Positions 16,404 to 24,252 of a DNA stretch of 64,000 nucleotides are shown one piece after another (the first letter of the stretch is position 1; the number at the start of each line of letters is the position of its first letter). The stretch is from DASCOT01 sp965197275 (GTDB lineage Bacteria > Acidobacteriota > UBA890 > WLXD01). The DNA lies in the NCBI GenBank assembly GCA_965197275.1, contig CBDAMQ010000031.1, positions 334,874-398,873 on the forward strand. Reading direction: 5' to 3'. The notes below the pieces were generated by a model that was given only the letters and a program-made list of their open reading frames with translations, made no database searches and was not told the origin of the DNA. The translations under genes were made by a program, and so were the position numbers.

Positions 16404-16835
16404 GCCGCGGGGATTGGCGGAGAATCGGTCGAGGTCAAGGCGGCCAGGATGTGTCCGCGGTTACATCGAGGTCGCCAGACCTGTAGCGCCAGGCAATCCG
16501 CAGGCAAAAGAGCCTACGAACAATCCCCTGGTGGAGCTATCACCATGCGCCGTCCTGATGTTGTCGACATTGTTCCCGTCCTGATTCTGCTGACCCCGCT
16601 CGTTCTGCTCGCGGGGCTGCTGCTTCGAAGGCTGATCTGAGACTCCCGACCCTGCGCGGTCGTCGAAGCGGCCGCGCGAGTCGGCGCCGCTGTCAGCCTG
16701 TGCGCAAAGGGGACCAGGGTAGGGAAGCCGAGCACGACCGGCCATCCGGTCCGTGACCATGCCGGCGCGGCACAGGATGCGGAACGGGACTACTATCGAT
16801 TCCCCTGTTACAGGCCACTAGAATGGGCAGCACCC
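16404..16835 (+). other. 432-bp intergenic stretch, one possible small ORF
   Basis: Between the ADOP permease and the rhodanese gene. Apart from the small hydrophobic reading frame listed separately at 16545-16640, I see no RNA gene, long repeat or convincing terminator. The last ~40 bases before 16836 (ACTACTATCGATTCCCCTG region) are less GC-rich and probably hold the rhodanese promoter. Confidence 0.5.
16545..16640 (+). CDS. Possible 31-aa single-span membrane peptide
   Basis: ATG 16545 follows GGTGGAG with about 8 nt spacing. The product is MRRPDVVDIVPVLILL followed by more hydrophobic residues and ends LLLRRLI, i.e. one transmembrane helix flanked by Arg on both sides. Small bitopic peptides of this form are common but easily arise by chance, and no neighbour indicates a role. 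Could be non-coding. Confidence 0.3.
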   Translation: MRRPDVVDIVPVLILLTPLVLLAGLLLRRLI

Positions 16836-17741
16836 ATGAGGAGCTTCCGGGTGCTTGTTCACGTTCTCGCGCTGGTTGGAGTGCTGACGCTGTTGTGTGT
16901 GACGACGACCACGGCGGCGGAGGATCGTGCGCTAGTGTCGACGGACTGGCTGGCGGAGCACATCGACGATAGCGACGTCGTGGTGTTCCAGGTTGCGATG
17001 GCGTCGGCTGGCGCCCCGGTGGAGTACATCGCCGGATCCGGCTTGCTCGACTATCACGCCGTCGCCGCGATGGAGCGCAGCGGCCTGATCGTCGAGATGC
17101 AGCCGGTCGAGGATATGGTGGCCGCTCTGCGCCGGGCCGGCGTGGGGAGCGACCGTCACGTGGTGCTGTACGGCACGCCGGCCCACTTTGCGGCGCGCGT
17201 CTACATGACGCTCGACTACTTGGGACACGACCGCGTATCGGTACTGGACGGCGGGCTCGATGCCTGGAGGGACGAGGGCCGTGCAGTGCAACCCCGGCCC
17301 ACCACCTTCGGTGTCGGTGACTTCACCGCGGCCCGGCGAGATAACGTGCTCGTGACGCTCGATTGGGTGCGCGATCACCTCGACGACAGCGCCCTGGTGC
17401 TGGTGGATGCTCGACCGGCCGACGAGTTTCGTGGCGACGCTCGCTCCGGTCGGATGCGGCCCGGACACATTCCGGGCGCCCAGAACATCTACTGGATCGA
17501 CTTGCTCGAGTCGGAGGAAATGCCGCGCCTGCGCGACCTCGAGGACGTGCGGCAGCGCTACCAGGCCGCCGGCGCAACGGCTGACAGCGTCGTAGTGAGC
17601 TACTGCTATATCGGCATGCGCGCCAGCTACACATATCTGATCGGCAAGCACCTGGGATTCGACACGCGGTTCTTCGACGGCTCATGGAACGAGTGGGCCG
17701 CGCACGAGGACCTCCCTGCGGAGCTGGGAGAGTCTCGCTAG
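16836..17741 (+). CDS. Exported tandem-rhodanese sulfurtransferase
   Basis: 301 aa with signal peptide (VLVHVLALVGVLTLLCV, then TTAAED). Two rhodanese domains: residues ~33-150, where the active-site loop reads YGTPAHFAARV and lacks Cys, and ~170-295, where Cys257 sits in SYCYIGMRAS. An inactive N-terminal plus active C-terminal domain is the normal thiosulfate/3-mercaptopyruvate sulfurtransferase plan. PGHIPGAQNIYW and SWNEWAAHEDLP are classical. The C-Y-I-G-M-R loop differs from the usual CRxGK(T) or CGSGVTA, so thiosulfate versus another persulfide donor is open. Probably periplasmic. Confidence 0.9.
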   Translation: MRSFRVLVHVLALVGVLTLLCVTTTTAAEDRALVSTDWLAEHIDDSDVVVFQVAMASAGAPVEYIAGSGLLDYHAVAAMERSGLIVEMQPVEDMVAALRRAGVGSDRHVVLYGTPAHFAARVYMTLDYLGHDRVSVLDGGLDAWRDEGRAVQPRPTTFGVGDFTAARRDNVLVTLDWVRDHLDDSALVLVDARPADEFRGDARSGRMRPGHIPGAQNIYWIDLLESEEMPRLRDLEDVRQRYQAAGATADSVVVSYCYIGMRASYTYLIGKHLGFDTRFFDGSWNEWAAHEDLPAELGESR

Positions 17742-17858
17742 CGGGGTCGGGCCACCAGAGTGGTGCCGAACCAGAGTTCCACGGCGGTGCTGGATCGAGA
17801 TATTAAACAAGTGTAAATTAATCGCTAGCTCAAGCGATTCCCCTCTGGAACAGGTCCC

Positions 17859-18683
17859 ATGGAACCACTGATACCTCGACGTCATGTCCTGTCTGCGGTA
17901 CCGGCTCTCGGAGCGCTCACCTGGGCCGAGCTCATGTCGCTGCCGCAGCCCCGCCTGCCGTCAGAGTCCGACGGCGTGCCGGACGTATTTCCATCGCAAG
18001 ATCCGGCGCGCGTGCGCGAGATGGTCGGGGTGTCGCATGGAAACCTCGCCCGCGTCCGACAGCTGGTGGAGGAGAGCCCGGCGCTGGCCAAGGCGACCTG
18101 GGACTGGGGTTTCGGTGATTGGGAGAGCGCGCTCGGCGCCGCCGCCCATACTGGCCGACGGGAGATCGCGACGCTGCTGGTGGAGAACGGTGCGCGCCCC
18201 TCGCTGTTCTCCGCCGCAATGCTCGGCCATCTCGAGGTCGTGCAGGCTTTCGTCGACGCATCGCCGGGTGTGCAGCGCATTGCCGGTCCGCACGGCATCA
18301 CGTTGCTCTCGCATGCGCGCGCCGGTGGCGATCCGGCACGCGAGGTGCTGGCGTATCTCGAGTCACTAGGTGACGCGGATACCGGCGCGGAACGCCAGCC
18401 CCTGTCCGACGCAGATCGCGAATCCTATCTCGGGCGTTACGGATTCGGTCCGGGCGAGGAAGACTGGCTCGATGTGTACATCAATGACCGAGCCCAGCTG
18501 ATGATCCGGCGCGGCAAGCGCACCGCGCGCGGGCTGTCGTTCGTCGGCGACCATCAGTTCCGACCCGCTGGGGCTGCCGCGGTGCGTATCCGCTTCGCCA
18601 TGGAAGGCAATCGCGCCACCGGTCTGACGGTTCTCGACCCCGAGGTCATCGTCGCTGCGACGCGGATCGACCCTGGCGCCTAG
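17859..18683 (+). CDS. Exported ankyrin-repeat-like protein
   Basis: 274 aa. The N-terminus has RR-H-V-L-S followed by a modest hydrophobic stretch (AVPALGALTW), compatible with a Tat leader but weak. Residues ~55-165 have ankyrin-like helices: GNLARVRQLVEESPALA, ALGAAAHTGRREIATLLVENGA and SAAMLGHLEVVQAFVDASPG. The C-terminal ~90 residues are a separate beta-rich domain (YLGRYGFGPGEEDWLDVYIN, LMIRRGK, RIRFAMEGNRATGLTV) resembling the small beta domain often found at the end of serine-hydrolase proteins. Monocistronic; preceded by an AT-rich stretch near 17800-17825. Function unknown; a protein-interaction role is likely. Confidence 0.75.
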   Translation: MEPLIPRRHVLSAVPALGALTWAELMSLPQPRLPSESDGVPDVFPSQDPARVREMVGVSHGNLARVRQLVEESPALAKATWDWGFGDWESALGAAAHTGRREIATLLVENGARPSLFSAAMLGHLEVVQAFVDASPGVQRIAGPHGITLLSHARAGGDPAREVLAYLESLGDADTGAERQPLSDADRESYLGRYGFGPGEEDWLDVYINDRAQLMIRRGKRTARGLSFVGDHQFRPAGAAAVRIRFAMEGNRATGLTVLDPEVIVAATRIDPGA

Positions 18684-18847
18684 CTCGTCGACGAAGCGTC
18701 ATAGGTCAGCCGCGCTGGCGCGGTCGGGGTTCCGCACATCGTTGTTTCGAACGTCGCCGCACCGTACGCCCGTTTGCCCTCGAGAGCGCTCAAACGCCGT
18801 GGTGGCTCCGGCACTGGAAACACGGTCCCGTGACGTGCTAGCGTCAT

Positions 18848-18868
18848 GCTAACTGTAGTTAAGTTAGC
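18848..18868. promoter_or_regulatory. Inverted repeat, probable PadR operator
   Basis: GCTAAC (18848-18853) and GTTAGC (18863-18868) form an inverted repeat around an inner TAACT-GT-AGTTA palindrome (18850-18861). It sits about 30 nt before the PadR start and before the Shine-Dalgarno sequence AGGAGGG, where an autoregulatory site is expected. Confidence 0.5.
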
Positions 18869-18896
18869 TCGATTGACGTTAGGAGGGAATTTTTCC

Positions 18897-19334
18897 ATGG
18901 CGGCGGAATCCGGACGAGCAGGGGTAGGCGGGGTGGCGCCGCCCACGGGCGAACCCGAGGATGTCCAGGGTATCGACACCCTCCTACCGCTGCCGCAGCT
19001 GGCCTTCCAGGTGTTGTTGGCGCTGGCGGCGGGGCACAACCACGGCTATGGCATCGCCAAGGAGATCGAGCTCAACACCGGCGGTCGCACGCGACCCGGC
19101 ACCGGCTCGCTGTATCTGTCGATGGCGAAGCTGAAGGATCAAACATTGATCGAGCCGTGCGATCCGCCGCCCAGCACTGGGCGGTCGGATGCGCGCCGCC
19201 GCTACTATCGGTTGACGACGGCTGGCCGCGCCGCCGCCGCTGCCGAGGGACGACGGCTGGCGCGGTTGGTGCGGCTCGCGCGCCAGCGAGACTTGCTGAC
19301 CGCCGGGGAGTTGGCCGCGGAGGAGGCCTGCTAA
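18897..19334 (+). CDS. PadR-family transcriptional regulator
   Basis: 145 aa from ATG 18897, set by a strong AGGAGGG ribosome-binding site. After a ~25-residue Gly/Pro-rich start, the PadR winged helix is clear: FQVLLALAAGHNHGYGIAKEI, then GTGSLYLSMAKLKDQTLIEP, then the wing with RRRYYRLTTAGRAAAAAEG. PadR proteins repress neighbouring transport or stress genes. In this lineage they usually sit directly before an ADOP permease. Here the next gene, 2 nt downstream, is instead a prefix-domain/TonB fusion. Confidence 0.9.
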   Translation: MAAESGRAGVGGVAPPTGEPEDVQGIDTLLPLPQLAFQVLLALAAGHNHGYGIAKEIELNTGGRTRPGTGSLYLSMAKLKDQTLIEPCDPPPSTGRSDARRRYYRLTTAGRAAAAAEGRRLARLVRLARQRDLLTAGELAAEEAC

Positions 19335-19336
19335 CC

Positions 19337-20272
19337 GTGCGTGCACCCTCGCGCGTCTACCGGCTGCTCGTCGACTGGGCGCTTCCGCGCTGGATGCGCA
19401 GTGCCTGGGGCGACGACCTGATCGCCACATTCGAAGCACGCCGTGGCGAGATCGGTGGTTGTGGTTGGCCGCGGCGCCTCTCGTTCTGGTTACAAGAAAC
19501 GGGCTCCTTGGCACGCGTTGCTGCTGCTGGCAGGGTTCGGCGGCGACGGATCCGGATCGACGACAGGTATACCCAAACGCCTGAGGGGAAGCCGTTCCGG
19601 ATTCGTCGTCCGCCGCATGACACACGGTCGTTACGCGTCGCCTGGGTAATCGCCATCAGCGTCCACTTCGGCCTCTTCACAGCCGTTTGGCCGGTTGGCG
19701 ACCGGGTCGTGGAAGCGCGGCCGCGGCACGCCCTGGTGGTCATCCGCCGCCTTCCGCCGTCGCCACCACCGGAGCGTAAAATCGAACGGCGGCCGGTGCG
19801 TCGCGACGCGCCGCTGGTTCCGATTCCGGACCCGACGCCGGATGAGCCCGAGATCATCATCGAGCTACCGGATTTCGAGCCCACGCTCACCGATGTTGCC
19901 GATCTCGTTTTTGTCGGCATTCCGGTTCCGGTGCCCCCGCAGCCGGCTCCGGAGCCAATCCCAGAGCCGGTCCCCGAACCGAGTGTCTATCGCGGTGGGG
20001 TAGACGTAGAGCGGCCGCGGCTGGTCGCCAGCCCGCAGCCGCAATACTCCGACCTGGCCCGTTGGGCGCGCCTGGAGTGCACGGTTGTTCTCGAGGCAAT
20101 GATCGGTGTCCAGGGCCGCGTCGCCGATCTGCACGTCGTTGAGCCCTGCCGGCTTGGGCTCACCGATGCCGCCGTGGTCGCGGTATCGCAGTGGCGCTAT
20201 GAGCCGACGTTGGTGAACGGTAGACGTGTCCCCGTAAGCGTGCGCGTCACGGTGCGTTTCCACCTGGATTGA
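19337..20272 (+). CDS. ADOP-prefix domain fused to TonB-like energy transducer
   Basis: About 311 aa from GTG 19337, 2 nt after the PadR stop. An upstream in-frame extension would read PadR out of frame. Residues ~5-45 (SRVYRLLVDWALPRWMRSAWGDDLIATFE) look like the prefix domain that precedes ADOP permeases. Compare YRALLHLLPPGFRARHRAAI at the start of the permease at 31716-34394. A basic region follows, then one transmembrane helix (VAWVIAISVHFGLFTAVWP), a proline-rich periplasmic spacer with PEP/PVP repeats, and a C-terminal TonB domain (PQPQYSDLARWARLECTVVLEAMI through QWRYEPTLVNGRRVPVSVRVTVRF). It should transmit proton-motive force to outer-membrane receptors. The prefix in this position is unusual. 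Confidence 0.85.
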   Translation: MRAPSRVYRLLVDWALPRWMRSAWGDDLIATFEARRGEIGGCGWPRRLSFWLQETGSLARVAAAGRVRRRRIRIDDRYTQTPEGKPFRIRRPPHDTRSLRVAWVIAISVHFGLFTAVWPVGDRVVEARPRHALVVIRRLPPSPPPERKIERRPVRRDAPLVPIPDPTPDEPEIIIELPDFEPTLTDVADLVFVGIPVPVPPQPAPEPIPEPVPEPSVYRGGVDVERPRLVASPQPQYSDLARWARLECTVVLEAMIGVQGRVADLHVVEPCRLGLTDAAVVAVSQWRYEPTLVNGRRVPVSVRVTVRFHLD

Positions 20273-20310
20273 GCTCCAGCAGGTTGTGACGGAATTATGT
20301 GATCTAAACC

Positions 20311-20339
20311 TTGACCGATCGTTCTGTGTTTGCTATGTT
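20311..20339 (+). promoter_or_regulatory. tetR promoter with overlapping operator
   Basis: TTGACC (20311-20316) and TATGTT (20334-20339) are separated by 17 nt, a good sigma-70-like promoter. GACCGATCGTTC with a CGATCG core (20313-20324) overlaps the -35, and a near-identical site occurs at 20956-20969 before the transporter gene. The start codon at 20347 lies about 8 nt after the -10 element, so the transcript is probably leaderless. Confidence 0.55.
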
Positions 20340-20346
20340 GGGCACC

Positions 20347-20934
20347 ATGACACGCGGACCGGACAAGCAATTCGATCGCGACGAGGCGCTCGGAAGAGCC
20401 ATGCAGCTGTTCTGGACGAACGGCTACGAGGCCACCGGGGTCACCGAGCTGCTCGACGCCATGGGCATCGGTCGCCAGAGCATGTACGACACCTTCGGCA
20501 ACAAACGCGACCTGTTCGTGGAATCGCTGAACCTGTACGTCAGCCGCCAGGTGGGGCAGATGCGCTCGATTCTTCGCGCCCCCGGATCGGGCCTGGCGAA
20601 CCTCCAGCAGCTAATCGGCCTGTGGGAGCAAATGGGTCGCGAGCAGGATTGCGGCTGCCTAGTGGGCAACACCGTGGCTGAGCTCGGACCCCACGACGCC
20701 GAAATCGGTTCCTGTGTCGGTCGCGCCTTGGAGTCACTGCGAGGAGACTTCGTCGCGACCGTGCAAAGGGCGCAGGCGGACGGCGAGATCGCCGGCCATC
20801 TGGATCCGGAAGATCTGGGGAATCTGATGATCGTGGCGGCGCAGGGAGCCGCCCTGTTAAGCAAGGTGCCGGAGAAGAAGGACCTCGCCATTGGCGCCAT
20901 GCGTGGGCTGCTGAGCGCGCTTCAAGCGGCGTGA
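20347..20934 (+). CDS. TetR-family regulator of the RND export operon
   Basis: 195 aa from ATG 20347; an in-frame upstream extension would include the promoter and is rejected. The N-terminal HTH is typical: FDRDEALGRAMQLFWTNGYE, ATGVTELLDAMGIGRQSMYDTFGNKRDLF. The C-terminal ligand domain contains DCGCLVGNTVAELGPHDAEI, similar to the AcrR/YxaF-like branch that often has paired Cys. The gene is followed by a ~77-bp gap holding a second copy of its putative operator, then the RND gene. It probably represses itself and the exporter until a ligand binds. Confidence 0.88.
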   Translation: MTRGPDKQFDRDEALGRAMQLFWTNGYEATGVTELLDAMGIGRQSMYDTFGNKRDLFVESLNLYVSRQVGQMRSILRAPGSGLANLQQLIGLWEQMGREQDCGCLVGNTVAELGPHDAEIGSCVGRALESLRGDFVATVQRAQADGEIAGHLDPEDLGNLMIVAAQGAALLSKVPEKKDLAIGAMRGLLSALQAA

Positions 20935-20955
20935 GCTTTTTTTCGTTCTAAATAT

Positions 20956-20969
20956 GGACTGATCGTTCC
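20956..20969. promoter_or_regulatory. Putative TetR operator before RND gene
   Basis: GGACTGATCGTTCC, with palindromic frame GGAnnGATCnnTCC, matches the site at 20312-20325 in 11 of 14 positions. It lies 43 nt upstream of the RND start. Confidence 0.5.
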
Positions 20970-21011
20970 AAGTAACCGCGGGCAACCGCACGAACAGAAG
21001 GGAAGGTAGCA

Positions 21012-24000
21012 ATGTCGCCAGGTAAGACGGGAATCATGGACCGCGTGGCGCTGCGTCTCGCGGATACGGTGCTGGCCCACCCGTGGAAGGTCGTGCTGAT
21101 CACACTCTTGTTGGTCGCGGCGGCCGGCGGTGGAGCCCAGCATCTCGAGTTCGCCAACAACTATCGCGTCTTCTTCAGTCCGGAGAACCCGGAGCTGGTG
21201 GCCTTCGAGGAGTTCCAGGCCACGTACACGAAGAACGACAACATCCTGTTCGTGCTGCAGCCCGCCGCCGGCGACGTGTTTGCTCCCGAGTTGCTGTCGG
21301 ACATCGAGTGGCTTACCGCTGAGGCATCGCGGATTCCCTACGCCATTCGCGTCGACTCGGTGACCAACTTTCAGCACAGCTGGGCGGATGGCGACGAGCT
21401 GACGGTCGAGGACCTCGTTCGAGATGCACCCTCAATGGCGGTTAACGAGCTGTCGCGCCGCCGCGAAATTGCGCTCGCGGAGCCGCTCCTGCGCGACAAC
21501 CTGCTGTCGCCCGACGCCCGCACTACCGGCGTCAACGTAACCCTCCAGTACCCCGAGGAGAGCCTTACGGAGGTGCCCGCTGCGGTCTCCCATGCGCGTG
21601 ATCTCGCCCAGCAACTACGGGCGCGGCAGCCTGGCCTGACGGTTGCGCTCAGCGGCGTGTCGATGCTCAACAACGCCTTCGCAGAGGCCGGCGAACAGGA
21701 CGCCATGTCGTTGATGCCGGCAATGTTCCTGGTGCTGGTGATATTCATGCTGCTGGTGCTGCGCAGCCTCGCCGGGACCGCCGGCACGCTCGCCGTGATC
21801 GCGTTTGCCACCGTCACGGCCATGGGGCTCGCCGGCTACGCGGGGCTGAAGCTCAATCCGATCTCGGTGACCGCGGTGGTCATCATCATGACGCTCGGTT
21901 TGGCCGACAGTGTCCATGTGCTGGTGACGGTTCGCCAGACGTTGTCGGAGGGGAGGTCCAAGATCGATGCGTTGCGTGAGTCGCTGCGCGTCAACCTGGT
22001 GGCGCTGATCGTCACCAGCGTCACCACCATCATTGGCTTCCTGGCGCTCAACTTCTCGGACGCCCCGCCGTTCCGGGACATGGGGAACATCACCGCGGTC
22101 GGCATCGCGGCGGCCCTGTTGTACTCAGTGGTTTTCCTGCCGGCGTTCCTGAGCCTGGTTCCGCTCCGCGCTCCGGCTCCGTCAAGTGGGCAGCACGGCA
22201 TGGCAGCGCCGCTCGGCGCGCTCGCTGAGCTCGTCATCCGAAGGCACCGCGCGGTGCTCACCACGATGGTCATCTTGGCGGTGGCGCTGATGGCGATGGT
22301 GCCGCTGGTCGATCTGAACGACGAATTCGTCAAGTATTTCGATTATCGCGTCGAGTTCCGTGGCGATGCCGAGTGGGGCATGGAGAACCTCAACGGTATC
22401 TACCTCATCGAGTACTCGGTGGAGGCCGATGGCCCGGAGGGGATCAGCGATCCGGTCTATCTGGAGAACCTCGAGCGCTTCACGGGTTGGCTGCGACAGC
22501 AGCCCGAAGAGCAGCACGTGTACAGCTACACCGACGTCATCAAGCGGCTCAACAAGAACATGCACGGCGACGATGACGGCTGGTACCGGATGCCGGACGA
22601 CAGGCAGCTTGGTGCTCAGTACCTGCTGCTGTACGAGCTGTCGTTGCCGTATGGGCTCGATCTGAACGACCGCATCAGCATCGACAAGTCGGCCACGCGA
22701 GTAACCGCCACGGTCGGTGACCTACCCACCAGCGCGATCCGCGAGCTACTCGATCGATCCAAGAACTGGCTGCGGGCCGAAACGCCGGCGTACATGCACG
22801 CAGAGCCCACCGGCGCCTCGGTGATGTTCGCGTACATCTCACAGCGCAACATCGAGAGCATGCTGGGCGGCAACGTGGTGGCGGTGCTGTTGATCTCGGC
22901 AGTCATCATGCTGGCGTTGTGGAGCGTATCGATCGGCGCCCTCAGCCTGATCCCCAACGCGGTTCCCATTCTGATGACCTTCGGCGTGTGGGCGCTGTTG
23001 GTGGGGCAGGTGGGAATGGCCGCCGCAACCGTCTCGGCCACCTCGCTGGGCATCGTCGTCGACGACTCGGTGCACTTCCTCACCAAGTACTTGCGAGCGC
23101 GCCGCGAGAAGGGCCTCGATCAGGCCGACGCGGTGCGCTACGCCTTCGATACCGTCGGCCGCGCCCTCGTCAGCACCACGGTGATCCTGTCGTTCGGGTT
23201 CGCTGTACTGGCCTTCTCCAGCTTCCGCATCAACGCGCAGATGGGCCTGCTGACCGCCATCGCGGTGCTGCTCGCCCTGGTAACCGACCTGTTGTTACTT
23301 CCGGCCTTGTTGTTGATCGGCCACAAATCCACTGCAAAGGAGACCGACATGACCATCTCATCGACGAACTGGCGTTTGGGAGGAGCACCGACGGCGCTCG
23401 CTCTGGCCGCGTTGCTCGGCGCTGGCACTTCCGTTGCCTACGCTCAGAGCACCGCAGACCCGATCAACGGTCCTGGCCGAACGCCGACCGCGGCCGAGAA
23501 GGGTTACCAGATCGCGGCGCGGGCCGACCGCAGCGATCGAGGCTATCTGGACAGCGACGTCGAGCTGACCATGCTGCTGCGCAACGCTGCCGGCAAGGAG
23601 ACGACGCGAGTGCTGCGGATTCTTACCCTCGAGGTCCCGCAGGACGACCTCGGCGATCGCAGCCTAGTGGTCTTCGACAGCCCGGCCGACATCGAGGGCA
23701 CGGCGTTGTTGTCACACGCCAAGATCCTCGATCCGGATGACCAGTGGCTCTACTTGCCGGCGCTCAAGCGCGTGAAGCGGATCTCCTCGGTGAACAAATC
23801 CGGTCCGTTCGTCGGCAGCGAATTCGCCTTCGAGGACTTCACCGCACTGGAGCTCGAGAAGTACGAGTACCTCTTCGTTGGCCAGGAGCCCTGTGGCGAG
23901 CTCACCTGCGACGTTCTCAAGCGCACGCCGCGCTACGAGCACTCCGGCTATACGAAGCAGGTCTCGTGGGTCGACCAGCGCGATTTCCAGATCCGCAAGG

Positions 24001-24212
24001 TCGATTTCTACGGACGCCGCGGGGAGTTGCTCAAAACCCTCGAGCTGACTGACTACCGGCAGTACGACGGTGCGTACTGGCGACCGCTCCTGATGCGGAT
24101 GGTCAACCACCAGACCGGCAAGTCGACCGATCTGAACTACACCGACTACCGCTTCGGCAACGGGCTCGGGGAGTCCGACTTCGTTCGCGGCGCCCTGCAG
24201 CGGTTGCGATAG
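21012..24212 (+). CDS. RND (MMPL) transporter fused in frame to a LolA-like protein
   Basis: 1066 aa continuous frame. Residues 1-~778 are an MMPL/HpnN-type RND permease: TM1 (WKVVLITLLLVAAAGGGAQHL), the porter domain, a TM block with GLADSVHVLVTV, a second porter domain and a TM block with GIVVDDSVHFLTKYL. The Asp residues are those expected for proton relay. Residues ~780-1066 are a LolA-like outer-membrane lipoprotein-sorting domain with its own leader (APTALALAALLGAGTSVAYAQ) and signature DDQWLYLPALKRVKRI...GPFVGSEFAFEDF. In related loci these are normally two genes. A good ribosome-binding site inside the frame (23336-23343) precedes Met 780, so two products may be made. Next gene is an outer-membrane barrel, 19-40 nt downstream. 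Confidence 0.9.
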   Translation: MSPGKTGIMDRVALRLADTVLAHPWKVVLITLLLVAAAGGGAQHLEFANNYRVFFSPENPELVAFEEFQATYTKNDNILFVLQPAAGDVFAPELLSDIEWLTAEASRIPYAIRVDSVTNFQHSWADGDELTVEDLVRDAPSMAVNELSRRREIALAEPLLRDNLLSPDARTTGVNVTLQYPEESLTEVPAAVSHARDLAQQLRARQPGLTVALSGVSMLNNAFAEAGEQDAMSLMPAMFLVLVIFMLLVLRSLAGTAGTLAVIAFATVTAMGLAGYAGLKLNPISVTAVVIIMTLGLADSVHVLVTVRQTLSEGRSKIDALRESLRVNLVALIVTSVTTIIGFLALNFSDAPPFRDMGNITAVGIAAALLYSVVFLPAFLSLVPLRAPAPSSGQHGMAAPLGALAELVIRRHRAVLTTMVILAVALMAMVPLVDLNDEFVKYFDYRVEFRGDAEWGMENLNGIYLIEYSVEADGPEGISDPVYLENLERFTGWLRQQPEEQHVYSYTDVIKRLNKNMHGDDDGWYRMPDDRQLGAQYLLLYELSLPYGLDLNDRISIDKSATRVTATVGDLPTSAIRELLDRSKNWLRAETPAYMHAEPTGASVMFAYISQRNIESMLGGNVVAVLLISAVIMLALWSVSIGALSLIPNAVPILMTFGVWALLVGQVGMAAATVSATSLGIVVDDSVHFLTKYLRARREKGLDQADAVRYAFDTVGRALVSTTVILSFGFAVLAFSSFRINAQMGLLTAIAVLLALVTDLLLLPALLLIGHKSTAKETDMTISSTNWRLGGAPTALALAALLGAGTSVAYAQSTADPINGPGRTPTAAEKGYQIAARADRSDRGYLDSDVELTMLLRNAAGKETTRVLRILTLEVPQDDLGDRSLVVFDSPADIEGTALLSHAKILDPDDQWLYLPALKRVKRISSVNKSGPFVGSEFAFEDFTALELEKYEYLFVGQEPCGELTCDVLKRTPRYEHSGYTKQVSWVDQRDFQIRKVDFYGRRGELLKTLELTDYRQYDGAYWRPLLMRMVNHQTGKSTDLNYTDYRFGNGLGESDFVRGALQRLR
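23336..23351 (+). promoter_or_regulatory. Internal ribosome-binding site and start within the RND-LolA frame
   Basis: AAAGGAGA (23336-23343) followed by 5 nt and ATG (23349-23351), exactly where the LolA-like part with its signal peptide begins. It would allow the 287-aa LolA-like protein to be made separately as a cleavable exported protein. Confidence 0.6.
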
Positions 24213-24252
24213 CAGGGCTCCGAGCGAGCACATGCAGCAGAGGGTTCGTACG

